Positions 10,145-21,599 of a stretch of DNA of 64,000 bases are shown piece by piece. Origin of the DNA: Siphonodentalium dalli (taxonomy: Eukaryota; Mollusca; Scaphopoda; Gadilida; Siphonodentaliidae); the NCBI GenBank assembly GCA_032622095.1, contig CP136069.1:13314450-13378449 (forward strand). Direction: 5' to 3'. The position numbers and the translations under genes are program-made. Position 1 is the stretch's first letter. Each line of letters starts with the position of its first letter. Below the pieces are notes generated by a model, which was given only the letters and a program-made list of their open reading frames with translations, was not told the DNA's origin and searched no databases.

Positions 10145-11409
10145 AGCCATAAAGTAAACGGCCAAATTGGCCGAAATAAACTATCATCAATGGAATCGGA
10201 AATGCTCAATATTTCTTGTCGAGTAACCACGATTGAAAGTAAACAAAACAATATAATTACGGACATACAGCGACTCGAGGAAACGCAAGCCGATTTGCAA
10301 TCACAGACAATTCAACATATTCAGAAAACAGCTAAGCTGGACCTAATAGAATTGAGGACCCAATATGTATTGGAGCAGATTACTGACTTACAACGCGAGA
10401 CATGGAGGGAAAACTTACTATTCGTGGGAATTGAGGAATTCGAGACGGCCCCTGGTGCGACGATCCTGTCACCACTGAAGACCTTATGCATAAATTCCTT
10501 TAGAAAAAAATGGGGATAATGGAGACAATTGAGTTTGAGTTTGCAAAACGACTAGGAAAATTCGAAAGAGATAATACTCGACAAATATTGGTTCAATTCA
10601 CCAAACACAGGGATAGGGAGCTGATACTAAAGCGAAGAGGCTCTTTGAAGCAGACACACTACTATGTAAATGAGCAGCTACCTAGGGTCATGAATAACTA
10701 TCGAATGGAAATTCTGAACCCAATCGCGAAGGAGCAGCGCGAATGTGGCCGAAAAGCGCGATTAGTTGGAGACAAACTATTTGTTGACAATAGGCCATTC
10801 GTACCGGAACAAAAACTGTTCTATACAGTAATGCCCTAATTAATCGACTCCTTTAACCACATCAGAATTATGGGTAACTTTTCAGGATTTAGTCGGAAAT
10901 ATGGCTTGTTGCCATTCATCGGAAAACTCTCCCCGAGAGCTTTCCGATGAATGGCAACAAGCCATATTTCCGACTAAATCCTGAAAAGTTACCCATAATT
11001 CTGATGTGGTTAAAGGGGTCGATTAATTAGGGCATTACTGTAGGACAAATAAGGACGCAGCTAATAGGATTGATAATAGCCGCACGGTGCAGAAACAAAA
11101 ACTCAAACACACTGTGAGCAGTTCGAAACCAAAGCCAGCTGTCAATCAATCAAAATCAGTCGTGTTAATGTCGGAAACAAAACAACATTCGTGCCACCGA
11201 ACTACAAACCGAAGCCGACTAATGACAACATGCGTGGCCGTGGCGGTCGCGGTAGAGCACGTGGGTCTGCACGAGGAGGCAGGGCAAATCACCGGGGAGG
11301 TAGGAATTCGAACTCCACCTTTGATGTCGATTTACCGCAACCACAGAATATGGACTTCTCATCCTCTGCAGAAACGAATGACACTGGGGCAGTCGACACT
11401 CACCTCTAG
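10145..11409 (+). pseudogene. LINE ORF1 core (coiled coil, RRM-like, RGG tail), broken
   Basis: ORF1 proteins bind and chaperone retrotransposon RNA. Visible in order: a coiled coil (ESEMLNISCRVTTIESKQ), an RRM-like part beginning ENLLFVGIEEFE, a C-terminal domain with YYVNEQLPRVMNNYR and KARLVGDKLFVDNRPF, and after the MITE a Lys-rich linker and an RGG tail (MRGRGGRGRARGSARGG). A frameshift lies in an A-run near 10,505. The reading frame runs directly from 10,825 into 11,043 when the 215-bp hairpin and one TA are ignored. Another frameshift near 11,190 separates linker and RGG tail; stop at 11,409. Confidence 0.82.
10826..11040. mobile_element. 215-bp perfect-hairpin MITE, TA target duplication (Tc1/mariner-like)
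   Basis: Arms of about 105 bp start CAGTAATGCCCTAATTAATC and meet at a loop of only a few bases (CTCTCCCCGAGAG). I see about one or two mismatches. TA flanks both sides (10,824-10,825 and 11,041-11,042). Removing the element plus one TA leaves the LINE ORF1 frame open across the junction, which independently supports these exact boundaries. CAGT ends with TA duplication are typical of Tc1/mariner-derived MITEs. Confidence 0.9.
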
Positions 11410-11430
11410 GAATGTCCGGGAGAAACCCAA

Positions 11431-12555
11431 ATGAACATCCTCTCACTGAATGTTTGTGGACTTGTTTCGAAATTAAGTGACCCAGAATTTGTTTCATATA
11501 TTAACCAATTTGATGTTCTTATGTTCCAGGAAACAAAAACAGACATAATTGATTTAATAATCATAGAAAATTTCAGTGTAATTGCTATAAAAAATAGAAA
11601 AAAGGCAGCCCGTCGCCGTTCGGGGGGTCTCTGTATAGCCGTTCGCAGCACACTCAAAGATAAATTTAGCACTGTTCATGACACATGTGAAACCATACTT
11701 TGGTGTAAATATGAAAATCAAACTGGGGATGCCTTTTTATTCGGCAACATCTATGTCCCACCTGAAAATTCTAAATATTCTAAAGGGAACCCTTTCGAAA
11801 ACCTGCACATATCAGTTCTTGAAAAACAAATAAACTATGAAAACATTATCCTTGCAGGCGATTTCAATGCACGGACGGGTACCCTGAATGATAATCACCG
11901 CACTGCAGAACTGATCAGGCAATACAATATTAACAACATTACAGCTATCATAGTCAATCCAGATAACGTCTCAAATAATTATGGCTCAAAACTCATGCAT
12001 TTATGTGACGAGTCCCAATTAATCATATTGAACTGGAGGTTCGGTGAACAATCCTCTAGCTTCACTTCCAACGGCGTGAGCGTTATCGATTATGTGATAA
12101 GCGGACCAAGATTCACCGAGTGCATAGCTGAAATGATCATAGAACCATTCAATTTGTTGTTTTCAGACGTCCACTCACCCGTGACATTTAGTTGTAACCG
12201 GAATATTCCTCTGCTGGCCACTCAGCCTATTACTAGAAGCGCCGCAAAAAGTTAAATTAAGCACACAGCTAAATCAACGAGGCAGAGGCCAACAATCAGG
12301 AAGTGGGACAGTCGTGTTAGTGAATCATTCACGCGTAATATTTACATGACCGCTGTTAGCGAATTAAATAATATGATTGACCACTCAAACAAAGCCATAC
12401 TCACTCAGGGTGCAGTAGAAGAAATCAATAGTAAATTTGAAACCGTTATATTTCAGGCGGTTACAGATACAAATGGGACAATTCAAAACGCTCTAATAAA
12501 AGACAGCCTAAAAAGTCTTCGACCCCATGATTTTCAAATAGTTGTTGCGACACAA
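11431..12555 (+). pseudogene. LINE ORF2, AP-type endonuclease part
   Basis: This is the nicking endonuclease of target-primed reverse transcription. From Met at 11,431 the frame shows the NVCG motif (Asn7), FQETK (Glu34), LAGDFNAR (residues 141-148), GVSVIDYVI (about 223) and SDVHSPV (about 243). These are the expected catalytic and metal-binding positions of the exonuclease-endonuclease-phosphatase fold. A single in-frame TAA at 12,253-12,255 interrupts the same frame, which continues to about 12,555 through a linker, where a frameshift leads into the RT. It begins 22 bp after the ORF1 stop. Confidence 0.88.
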
Positions 12556-14818
12556 GAACGCAATACCGTAAAGCTCGAAAAATATGGAAGAAACAACCAA
12601 ACTGTGCTTATCACGAGGAAATGATTAACTGTCGCAAGAAGTATAAAGAAGCTATGTTGACTTGTAAACTCCGTTATAACAGAAATATTTCACGAAAGTT
12701 AGACGAGTTACGAGTTAGTTCTAGTAGAGAATTTTGGAAATTAATAAAAAATATGGACAATCGGGAATCTCAATTACCAACCCCGGATGTAGAGGAGTTC
12801 AGTGAATACTTTAGAACCGAGGACGCTACACTTGCGTCAGAAAATATCCCCGACACTCCTCGCTACGACTTCATATGCATTGACGATTTCAGTCAAGTTA
12901 ACAATAACGCTTTGAACACAGAAATAGAATTACAGGAAATACATAACGCAGTGAAGCGCCTCAAAACCAACAAAGCACCAGGCGCAGACTCAATTACAAA
13001 TGAATTCATAATCAAATCGTTGCCCAAACTTGATACTCTGTATAAGAACTATTTCAATCTCATTTTAGATAGTGGCACATTACCCCGAGAATGGACGGTC
13101 GGAATCATAAGGTCATTATTTAAAAGAAAAGGTGATCATCGCGACCCTGCAAACTACAGGAAGATAACCCTGTTGAGATGCCTGGCTAAACTTTTCACAA
13201 GCATCATTAGTGAACGAATATGCAGTTTTCTCTCTGCAAATTAAATTCAGTCAGAGAGCCAGGCAGGTTTCAGAAAAGGCTATTCGACGGTTGATCACAT
13301 ATTCTCACTCCATACAATCACACACTTAATTAAGGCCACTAAAAAGAAACTGTATTGCGCATTCATTGACTTCTCGAGGGCATTTGATTCAGTCTGGAGG
13401 ATCGGCTTATGGGAAAAACTTATACGATATAATATAACAGGGAAGGTACTAAATGTCATTAAAGGGATGTACAATGACCTTAAGTTATGCGTTAGCGTAG
13501 ACAACCAACATTCAGATTATTTTTGCTCAAATATTGGCCTAAAACAGGAAGATAACTTATCACCGATACATTATGCCCTGTATGTTAACGACCTGGAACA
13601 GTACATGAGCGAAAAGGGATGTCAGGGCATCGATGTGGGAAAGTTGGGCGCTTTCGATACTGGCATTTATGCCAAACTCTTTCTTCTCATATATGCAGAT
13701 GACACAGCCTTAATGGCGAATTCTAGCGACAGCCTGCAGAATGCACTCGACGCATTTTCCGATTACTGTAAAGCTTGGGGACTTAACATTAACGCATCGA
13801 AAACAAAAGTATTGATATTTGGTAGAACTACCCCTGCGTCTACGAAGCTTGCGTTTAACATATCAAACCAAGACCTCGAAGTTGTTGACAGTTACAAGTA
13901 TCTCGGAACACACTTTCATAAAAATGGTAATTTTGCAAAAGAAAGAAACATGAGATGCCTTCAAGCAAAAAATGCTATGTACGCAGCTTTAAACAAAATG
14001 CGAACAAATAAACTCAGCATCATGACAACCTTAGACCTCAATTATGACATATGGGGCGGAAATTTGGTCACATGAAAATCTGAGATGTTTTGAGAAACTT
14101 GAGCTCTGGTTTCTAAAATTTCTTTTGGGGCTAAAAACATCAACGCCCTCAGCATTTGTATATGGCGAAACTGGCATGCTCCCAATTACCCTTAAACTGA
14201 AACTTCGCGCCCTGCCATATTGGGGAAGAATATTAACTATGGAATGCCATCGAATGCCTTTAATATTGTATTATGTTCTATATTCAATGTATTTAAATAA
14301 TAAATGCAACAACCCATGGATCAAAAACATAGAAAACACTGTTAACAAACTTGGCATGGGATACATCTGGAAAGATCAGTCCCTGAATTCTTTGAATCGA
14401 TTCACCACAAATGTTAAAAAACGACTAGAAGATGTTTTTATTCAAGAATGGAGAGGCACCATGTCCATATCAAATAAATATGCAAACTATCGAATTATTA
14501 AGATAAACATCGGTCGTGAGACGGTTACGGTTCAGGAGCAGAAATCACTACTTACCAGTTGAATCGGGATCATGGGTAGGTTCAGATTACTCAGACAGAA
14601 AGTGTACTCTATGTAACTTAGAACTCGGTGATCAATTCCATGTAATTTTAAAATGCCCTGTATTGCAGACTCTACGAGAGAGATATATAAAACCCTACTT
14701 CTACCGAAAACCGAATATTATTAAATTGAATGAACTATTCAATTCGGGAAAGAAGAAGAGAACACAAAATATTTCCTTATTCATTAAAAGGGTTATGCCA
14801 TTCTTTAGGCTCTCCTGA
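12556..14818 (+). pseudogene. LINE ORF2, reverse transcriptase and C-terminal Zn knuckle
   Basis: The N-terminal part has WKKQPNCAYHEEM and KKYKEA; then RT fingers (KTNKAPGADSITNEF, YRKITLLRCLAKLFTS), AFIDFSRAFDSVW, GLKQEDNLSP (RQGD-type), YADD at 13,692-13,703 and GLNINASKTKVL. The thumb and connection follow, and a knuckle CTLCNLELGDQFHVILKC near 14,603-14,656 resembles the RT zinc-binding domain. An in-frame TAA at 13,242-13,244 and frameshifts near 14,050 and 14,520 break it. The catalytic motif itself is intact. Jockey/I-like affinity is a guess from motif style. Confidence 0.88.
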
Positions 14819-15036
14819 GGCGTACTATACCGCCAACGTTAGGACACCACCATGGGTTGTTGAATTAAATAACTGTTGAATTTCAATATATATTGTGTAC
14901 AATCTTGCACATAATAATCACTCAGAACTCCTCATGCATCGCACACTGTATAATATATATGTATTGTTATATTGTAATTATGCACATACTCTGTGATATC
15001 TAACATGATGAAGAGTAATTAAATTGAATTGAATTG
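14819..15036 (+). other. LINE 3' untranslated region and tail
   Basis: About 215 bp of AT-rich sequence follow the ORF2 stop and end in TAATTAAATTGAATTGAATT. Repeating TTGAAT instead of poly(A) is a known style for some LINE clades. Penelope RT coding resumes right after. Confidence 0.75.
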
Positions 15037-16250
15037 ATGGCCACGTTTGTCTTGACTGACGATTGTGCACACCAGTCATGACAGGCGATAGGGGATGTTA
15101 CGCTTAGTGTGCTATGGGCGGCACGAACGGAAATCCAGATATGAGTGTGTGTCTGTTAGTTTGTAGAATATGTCCGTTTGTAATTGATTTTTGTCAGCCA
15201 AAACAAGCACATCCAGAAATGGTGAAGACGGATGAAGTGAGTTCAGAAGTGAAAGGAACTGGTTGAGGGTCTCTGTTGAATCTTCTCAAATAATGAAACA
15301 ATCGTCCAGATATCTTTTCCATGTACACATAATATGTTCACTGATGTTGATCTGGAATGAGTCTTTCATATACAGTTGATGTTCGAGAAACCCCATTGCT
15401 AAATTTGCGTAGGTTGGGGCGATCTTTGTACCCAAGGCCGTACCTTTTATTTGAAAAAAATATCTCTCGTCGAAAAAGTTATTGTTTTCTAAAACTATGT
15501 CAACTGCATTCAGAATGAAATCCTCACTGAAGCGATTGTTCAATATATCATTATGTTCCTTCATCCAAAATTTAAGTGCCTCGTATCCAAGTGAATGGGG
15601 ATGCACGAATATAATTTTGTCAAATCACAGCTCACAAGACTTAGTATAGACCCTTATTTGGTTTCGCGTGTTTAAGTCCATATCATCTCAGAGAAAGCTA
15701 GGTATTTTTCCACAGAGAGGTTTAAGAAATATGTCCACGAAGTTACTAAAACGAATAGTCGGGCACGAAGGTCCAGCTATTATAGGTCGTAATTTGAGAT
15801 CTGTCGGTTCTTTCAGTTCCATATAACTATTCTGAAGTTTGATTGCTTTCTGTATTTACTTACTCTTGTGTATTTTCGGAAGACAGTATATGTTACTGCT
15901 GTTATGTTCAAAATTTATAAGATAGTCCGTTCTTTTTCTGTGGTCCAATTGGGGAATGTTGTTAGAAGATTCTTGATTTTTTTAAACGTTTTGTCGTCAC
16001 TATTAGTTTCGTTTTCCTCATAGAATTCTTCATTTTTGATTAATTCCTCAATAAGAAGTCGATAATATGTTTTATTCGTAATGACTTTAGCGCCCCCTTT
16101 ATTTGCTTCTTTAATGATGATGGATTTCTCCTGTTGTACGCAATTTATAGCCTCGTGTTCCATTTTTGATATATTTTGCTTCACATTTATATCCGTTGGC
16201 GGAATTTTTGACAAGGTTTCTATGTATTCATCTAGATGAGGGTGGCATCC
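15037..16250 (-). pseudogene. Penelope-like reverse transcriptase, broken
   Basis: Minus-strand reading from about 16,250 shows the N-terminal RT motif SIIIKEANKGGAKV (about 16,095-16,135), then a gap with frameshifts (15,606-15,915), then GTALGTKIAPTYANLAMGFLE (about 15,400-15,462) and the catalytic YLDD at 15,301-15,312. An in-frame TGA immediately follows at 15,286-15,288 where family members usually have Trp. Reading continues through LNQFLSLLN and YKLTDTHSYLDFRSC to the LINE junction, with two more stops. RT of this family is related to telomerase and works with the GIY-YIG domain found at 3.2-3.9 kb. Confidence 0.87.
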
Positions 16251-16344
16251 TTTTGGTGGTGTTTTGTATTCATACAGGCGAAAACCTGCTTTATATTTAT
16301 ATCCATACAGGCGAAAACCTAAAATTAAAAAAATGGTAAATTCC

Positions 16345-16625
16345 GCTCAGTGAACACTTGGATGAATGTGGGGTAGGAACGTTTCGATTTTCCCGTTCCA
16401 AAAACTACACTCCGACAGCAAAATACTCAGACAGCAAAGAGAAGAATTTACATGAAACATTTCAAGTGTATACTGAATGCACTCAGGAAATGACGTTCTC
16501 TCTCAATTGAGTTATTTCCCTTCACGCTATGATGTCATAATCATTATTGTCTTCTATTGAAAAGTCGCAATGCCACGGATGGCCTATATACATTTTATTT
16601 AAATGAATTATGTTCTATATAACCG
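16345..16625 (+). repeat. inverted partial copy of the Penelope 3' end
   Basis: It carries the plus-sense end of the GIY-YIG frame (GAACACTTGGATGAAT, TTCCCGTTCCAAAAACTAC, ACTCAGACAGCAAAGAGAAG), the last codons and 3' UTR. It is the reverse complement of 2,355-3,290 without the Harbinger-like insert, so it preserves the empty target site. Just upstream, ATACAGGCGAAAACCT is repeated (16,272-16,321). Confidence 0.87.
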
Positions 16626-18430
16626 CTCTGAAGAGTAGACAATTTTATGTTAATTAAACATATATTTTTCTATCGATACACGCATTATCCGCCATCTATG
16701 GCTGATCGTTATGTTCCAAACGAACTACCTAATGTCGAACGTATCTACTATTTATGATAAAATCGCAAATGAGCCGGAATTTCTATTCAATTTATCGGGG
16801 TGAGAGCAAAATATGGTCGCTATCCCATTGAGGGAACATTCCGCTTTGCGAAATTATGTCTTGAATAGTGGATATCACCATTTAACTGTTGGATATATAG
16901 ATTCAACTGAGGGAAGATATGTTCATTTATCAAAACCGCATGGTCTAGTTTGGTGAAACCCTCTGGTTTTGCGATACCACGTACACTGGGGTGCACATGT
17001 CAGTTGAATGTAACACAGACGAGATATGTAAATATGTAGACATGATCGCATAGTGTGTGAATGTGGTAAATACTATTGCACGAATTTGTTGTGGCGCACT
17101 GTTACAACGAGAGCCGTCAGATTTAAAAATTGTAAACAAAATTGACTCCAATAACGGGTTATTAAACAGAACAAGACAATCACATTCGGCAAGATTACCA
17201 TCATTGTTGAGTAATAATATGGGGTTTTACGTTCAAAATATATCACTGCAATAGTTTTTGGAATTTCCACTGCTATACATTCCAATTCAACACCAGGAAA
17301 TATGACATTTGATGGAATTTATTTTCAACTAAATAAATTTGCAGATTTACATTGAATTTCTATGGGATTTTCAAATCTGTGAAGGTCGGTATTTCCATGC
17401 AATTTTAACGTTTATAAATTACAATTTTAGACATATATAACACATTCCCATCGCATAAATTCAAAAACATTACTTATAATTTGTTCAATATTTCAAGAAA
17501 TTTGAAATTTCTAATATTCCAAATCTAATCCTAACAAATGTTGTGGAAACTTGCTCAATTTCTGGGAAATATGAAATTTCCAATTTCGCAATTCTGGATA
17601 GATCCCAATAAATGTTGTGGAAACTTGATTTTGTTTTAATAATTTTTATTAGGATCAATATGGATATAATCATATGGATTAACAATATATATTTGTTTAT
17701 ATATGTGCTGAAAGTAATGTATGTGTTACATATATAGTAGATGCTATATAGCATGTATATCTTTGCACAGTTTTCATCTGATGGAAGTAGAGGGAATGTT
17801 CAGTATGAGTATGTTATTTAATAATGAGTTTTATGTGGAGAGGGGGCACTATCACTCATTTTATCATTTGAAAAGGGTTGCTAACTGCCAACGTTTGAGA
17901 GTTTTTTCTCGATAAGGCCTGTCAAGAATGTTCTGTTTCCATGTATAAATATATTTCTTATATAGGAGTATACAAATATCTAGCACAGCTAATTGATGCA
18001 AGTTGCTTAAACCAAGTACAACATAATGGTCTAGTATTTAGTACGACATTACATGTTACTGCAGAATGGTTTTTGATGTAGGACATTCTCAAAGTAAGTG
18101 AATGGCTGTTTGTTTGGTATTACTGCAAAAAGCACGTACCTCAGTTTCTGAAATGTTCGGTTTGAACAAAGTAAAATAGGACATTTCCCGTGCAAATTCC
18201 TAATAAAGTCATCAAGGCATTTTTTCGTGTGGCGATTCTACTCGGATAATTCGTCCAGGGTAATTTACCTAGATATTAGGATAATTTACTACAGTAGTAT
18301 CCCGGTAAGTTTTAAGAAGCCTTGGCATTTGAAACGGCCTACAGCGATACATGGTGAAGGTTATAGGAATACATAATGTGTTAAACTCGTTTTGACTTAG
18401 CTGACTTATAATACTGCCATATTTTAATAT
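16626..18430. other. unassigned DNA
   Basis: No gene or known repeat is recognised. ATGTTGTGGAAACTTG occurs twice (17,536 and 17,612), each next to a degenerate AATTTGAAATTTC-like block, so 17,480-17,640 is a small tandem duplication. Short frames lack domains and codon signal. Confidence 0.5.
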
Positions 18431-19099
18431 GGAAGTATTATACAGGACTTCCGACTACGGGGTCTCGATGGAATCTGAAAGAACTCGAAAAAAGAGTGTG
18501 ACAAAGTGGAATCCGTTTTGGCGGCAAATCATATTTTCCGGTCGTTCCGGGTGTCGGAAAGTCCGGAACGAGGGTGAAAGTTGCTAGTCGTTCCCGGAAC
18601 GAAAAATGCCAGACTAAAAAAAAATAGTTGAATGAGAGCATCAAACTCGACCAAACTAACATTTCGGGAAAAAAACGTTTTCGAATTTTGTTTCCCCCCC
18701 AAGTAGAATATGCATTGTCACTCAAAATTCGCTGTTTCTCGCTTCGTTCTGCGCCGTTCCGGGTTCGATATCCAGACAACGGGGAACTTTATTCATAACA
18801 GTGCAACGCTATCGACGAAAGGGATTTGTTAGAGAGAATATGTAGACGACGATATGTTATCGCCGATTCCAAGTCAAACAAAAAACATCCAAAATCATAT
18901 TTATGTCACGTAGAACGACAATTTACATGTTTTAACTCAATAATAAAAACACCCCTAGTTGCCATTTTATTATGTTTAGCACCAGTCTTATACTTCATTT
19001 AAGTTGGTTCCGTTTGTCAAAGAAGTGTTTTCTGCAGGGATGACAAACGGGGAAAATCAGTGAAATGCGTGGGAGAGGTGGGGAAACATATATTATATA
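18431..19099. other. unassigned DNA with GGAACG-rich stretch
   Basis: Between 18,530 and 18,780 GTTCCGG, GGAACGA and related words recur in both orientations, suggesting a decayed inverted-repeat element. The 113-codon minus frame (18,438-18,779) follows these words and is not accepted as a gene. 18,800-19,099 shows nothing. Confidence 0.4.
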
Positions 19100-19273
19100 G
19101 GGAGACTAATATTATCCATCATGACCTGGGGTGTGGGATGGAAAAATCTCACCCGAGGGGCCAATATTTGGGCCAGACACGAGGCTTGCCGAGTGTCCGG
19201 ACCAAATATCTGGCCCCGAGGGTGAGATTTTTCCATGCCCACATCCCAGGTCATGATGGATAATTTTTCTCCC
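19100..19273. repeat. 174-bp hairpin with GC-rich tip
   Basis: Arms begin GGGAGACTAATATTATCCATC and end GGATAATTTTTCTCCC. The mid-arm has ATGACCTGGG / CCCAGGTCAT and GAAAAATCTCACCC / GGGTGAGATTTTTC. The tip GACACGAGGCTTGCCGAGTG is itself imperfectly palindromic. No target duplication is obvious. Confidence 0.85.
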
Positions 19274-20020
19274 AACCCAAATAGCCTCATTCCGATTTTT
19301 TGTTATATACCAATCAATGGCAGTAGCTTTATAACAGTATATGTGGGGAGAAATCTGATGCTATATTGGTGATTATCTGGGATGATTTCGGTATATACTA
19401 AAGTATATACTGTAAAAACAAAGCGCGCCATCCGTGCTCACAGGGTTAATACGTTAGAGCGAAATTGACATGGTCTTGTTGAAATCGACTTCATACGTCA
19501 CAAAGTTGCACCTGCACATTATTCCGAAAAACGCGCGTATTGATATGAAGTATAAACAACTAGACTAATCGATTTTGTGATGGGAAATGCCCATATCGGT
19601 ACCATTAGAAAAGGAAACATGTGAATATATGACAGACAAATGTTAGTTAGTCGTGATCGACGATTTATTGCAACGATGACAACTGTTCGAATGTGGAACT
19701 ATTTCGTTCGTCATTTGTGAATCGGTTATTGTTTACTAGTTACGAAATGTGCTTTGGCGGCCTTCTGTTTTTTTATGGAATGTGTTCGCATAATTAGTTG
19801 CTTATATTGCATGTTGTGCAACTTTGCGTCTGCAAGTGAAGTGATGTTGAAGGTTCTTCGTGATTAACATGTTCGAAGCTTATCTCCATGTGTATTAGCG
19901 TCCACGAATTCGTCCGTATTTATTTACTTGAAACGCGAAGCGTAACTGGTTGGTAGCCATTGTTTTAGTTCACACAAAACATGATGACGGATTGTTAAAT
20001 CAGCTCTTAATTAAACAAGT
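19274..20020. other. unassigned DNA
   Basis: No recognisable gene, repeat or structure beyond short AT-rich words such as GTATATACTAAAGTATATAC, a small palindrome near 19,391. Confidence 0.45.
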
Positions 20021-20029
20021 AAAGCAGTC

Positions 20030-20100
20030 ACGTGGGTGGGGTGAGATAGATGGCCACGTGTTATGTGAGACAGGGAAATCTCACCCAGCTATCTCACACG
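20030..20100. repeat. small nested hairpin
   Basis: GTGAGATAG at 20,041 pairs with CTATCTCAC at 20,090, and inside it GTGAGA pairs with TCTCAC. The arms do not extend far, so this may be a remnant of a hairpin like that at 19.1 kb, which shares the TCTCACCC word. Confidence 0.5.
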
Positions 20101-20199
20101 GGCTGCCTGTGCTAAAGTGTGTAGCGGGTTGGATAAAAGTAGACGATATTCCATTATGGGTCGTTCGATATTCGTAATATGAGGCGGGTTATGAGTCAC

Positions 20200-20800
20200 C
20201 AAGATATTCCCGACAAAATGCTAGATTTTAACCCAAAGCTGCCGATGTTGCAACAAAAATAAAATAGCCTGCGCGCCCTTACCTTTCTAGAGCGACTCCC
20301 CCTGTTATCCGATCTCAATTTAGTAAACATGGTTTTCTTCACAATTCATTTTCGCATCCAATAATGCTCATCCCATATAATGCGAACACATTAGTTAAGA
20401 GAAATAAGCCAATATATGGATGAATTTATATCGAATCCGGATAACGAAATCCTCATCAATGTCATATTTATTATCATCTTAATGTGATATACGATACTGG
20501 ACAATGATCCTATTGACACACCGTTTTAAAATCACTTTGATTCGACAAGATAATATTGACGGAACGCTATATTTTAACCCAAAGTCGGCCGATGTTGCCA
20601 ACAAAAAACCAAAAAAATAGCGGGCGCATCTCCACCCTTCTAGAGCAACCTCCGTTATCCAATCTCAATTTAGTAAATATGGTTTTGTTCCAAATAAATT
20701 TTCCCATCCAATAATGCTCATCTGATCTCATTCGGGTGCATTAGTTAAGAGAAATAAACCATTTTATTATCCATCCCTTAACTAACACCATTTCCGATTG
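20200..20800. repeat. 350-550-bp repeat family, two units
   Basis: Units share CCGATGTTGCCAACAAAAA, TTCTAGAGC(G/A)AC, GTTATCC(A/G)ATCTCAATTTAG, CAATAATGCTCATC and AAGAGAAATAAACCAT. The first unit starts near 20,205, the second near 20,560; related units lie at 21,236-21,505, 23,925-24,400 and 24,420-24,780. No coding frame is conserved. Confidence 0.8.
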
Positions 20801-21104
20801 GGCAAAAGCCGCCACGTGATAGTCATGGAAAAAGTAATATTGGACTCCCGAACGTCATAATGGACTCCCGACTGTACAATATAACTTTTTATTGGACTAC
20901 GTGACGTCACGAATTAATTATATTGCGAAATGTGTTTTTTTTTCTCACTTCCGTGTTTACTTTTCCAAATGATACTTTCTGATGATCAAAATACAGGCTT
21001 TTATAGAGAACTAAGTGCCGACAAATACCAAAAATAACCACAAAGGTTGTATTCCCAAAATTTTGATAAACATACAGATGGATAATAAAAATGTCATCAT
21101 ACAA
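20801..21104. other. unassigned DNA
   Basis: TGGACTCCCGA is repeated at 20,843 and 20,864. Otherwise nothing is recognised. Confidence 0.4.
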
Positions 21105-21228
21105 TGTATGAGTTTTTCTTGTACTCGTCCAGGTTATGGTGAAAAGTCATATTGGACTCGACACTGGCGTGTCTCGTCCAATTTGACTTTTCACCACAAC
21201 CTGGACTCGTACAAGAAAAACACATAAT
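21105..21228. repeat. 124-bp hairpin
   Basis: Arms pair TATGAGTTTTTCTTGTAC with GTACAAGAAAAACACATA, and then CCAGGTTATGGTGAAAAGTC with its near complement. The tip is CTCGACACTGGCGTGTCTCG. It lies between two units of the 350-550-bp repeat family and may have interrupted them. Confidence 0.85.
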
Positions 21229-21235
21229 GTACACA

Positions 21236-21505
21236 ACTTTGTATAATAACTTTATAATATGGATGCCGTATATAACAGTATAGGAAGTCGTAGACACTCT
21301 AACCATTAATCTCTTGTTTTGATGGCAGTTATACTTTTTTATGCACACGTTTCCGAGAATAAATCCGCATATAGATATGGTATAATTTTGTAAATTTAGG
21401 TTCAAATTAATGAGCTATTAACCCCCAAAAGGCAGGTTGAAACGTAAATTACTGAATTTATATCTAATCCGGATCACGAAAATCCGCCTCAATGTCACAT
21501 TTATT
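21236..21505. repeat. 350-550-bp repeat family, partial unit
   Basis: Contains TATGGATGCCGTATAT, GATATGGTATAATTTTG, ATGAGCTATTAAC and TATATCTAATCCGGAT, as in 24,140-24,400. Confidence 0.75.
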
Positions 21506-21599
21506 ATTACGCCACATGTGGTGTAAGTTGTTTCGGAGATTTTGATATTCTGTGGTAGACTGGGCGAATGCATTGTGGGAGATTATTTTTGTACCTTAC

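Larger units (their letters stand above)
3890..15036 (+). mobile_element. non-LTR retrotransposon (LINE), plus strand, interrupted
   Basis: The order is 5' region (3,890-4,135), ORF1 N-terminus (4,136-4,540), an interruption (4,540-10,144), ORF1 remainder (10,145-11,409), AP-type endonuclease and reverse transcriptase (11,431-14,818), a short 3' UTR and a TTGAAT-repeat tail ending near 15,036. On both sides the sequence switches to minus-strand Penelope coding, which fixes the limits within about 20 bp. Several frameshifts and in-frame stops make it inactive. Endonuclease, RT and C-terminal CCHC-like knuckle argue for a jockey/I-like group; the clade is not settled. Confidence 0.9.
2355..16625 (-). 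mobile_element. Penelope-like retroelement, minus strand, heavily interrupted
   Basis: Reverse-transcriptase coding lies at 15,037-16,250 and GIY-YIG endonuclease coding at 2,492-3,890, both on the minus strand. The order (RT upstream, GIY-YIG downstream) is that of Penelope-like elements. The 5' side (16,345-16,625) is an inverted copy of the 3' end (2,355-3,290), an arrangement known for Penelope insertions. The central gap is filled by a plus-strand LINE (3,890-15,036), and the 3' coding end is split by a Harbinger-like element (2,535-3,189). Frameshifts and stops show it is dead. Confidence 0.88.

Noticed and set aside
18438-18779. 113-codon minus frame
   Set aside because: Composition follows GTTCCGG/GGAACG words in both orientations, no domain and no splice context.
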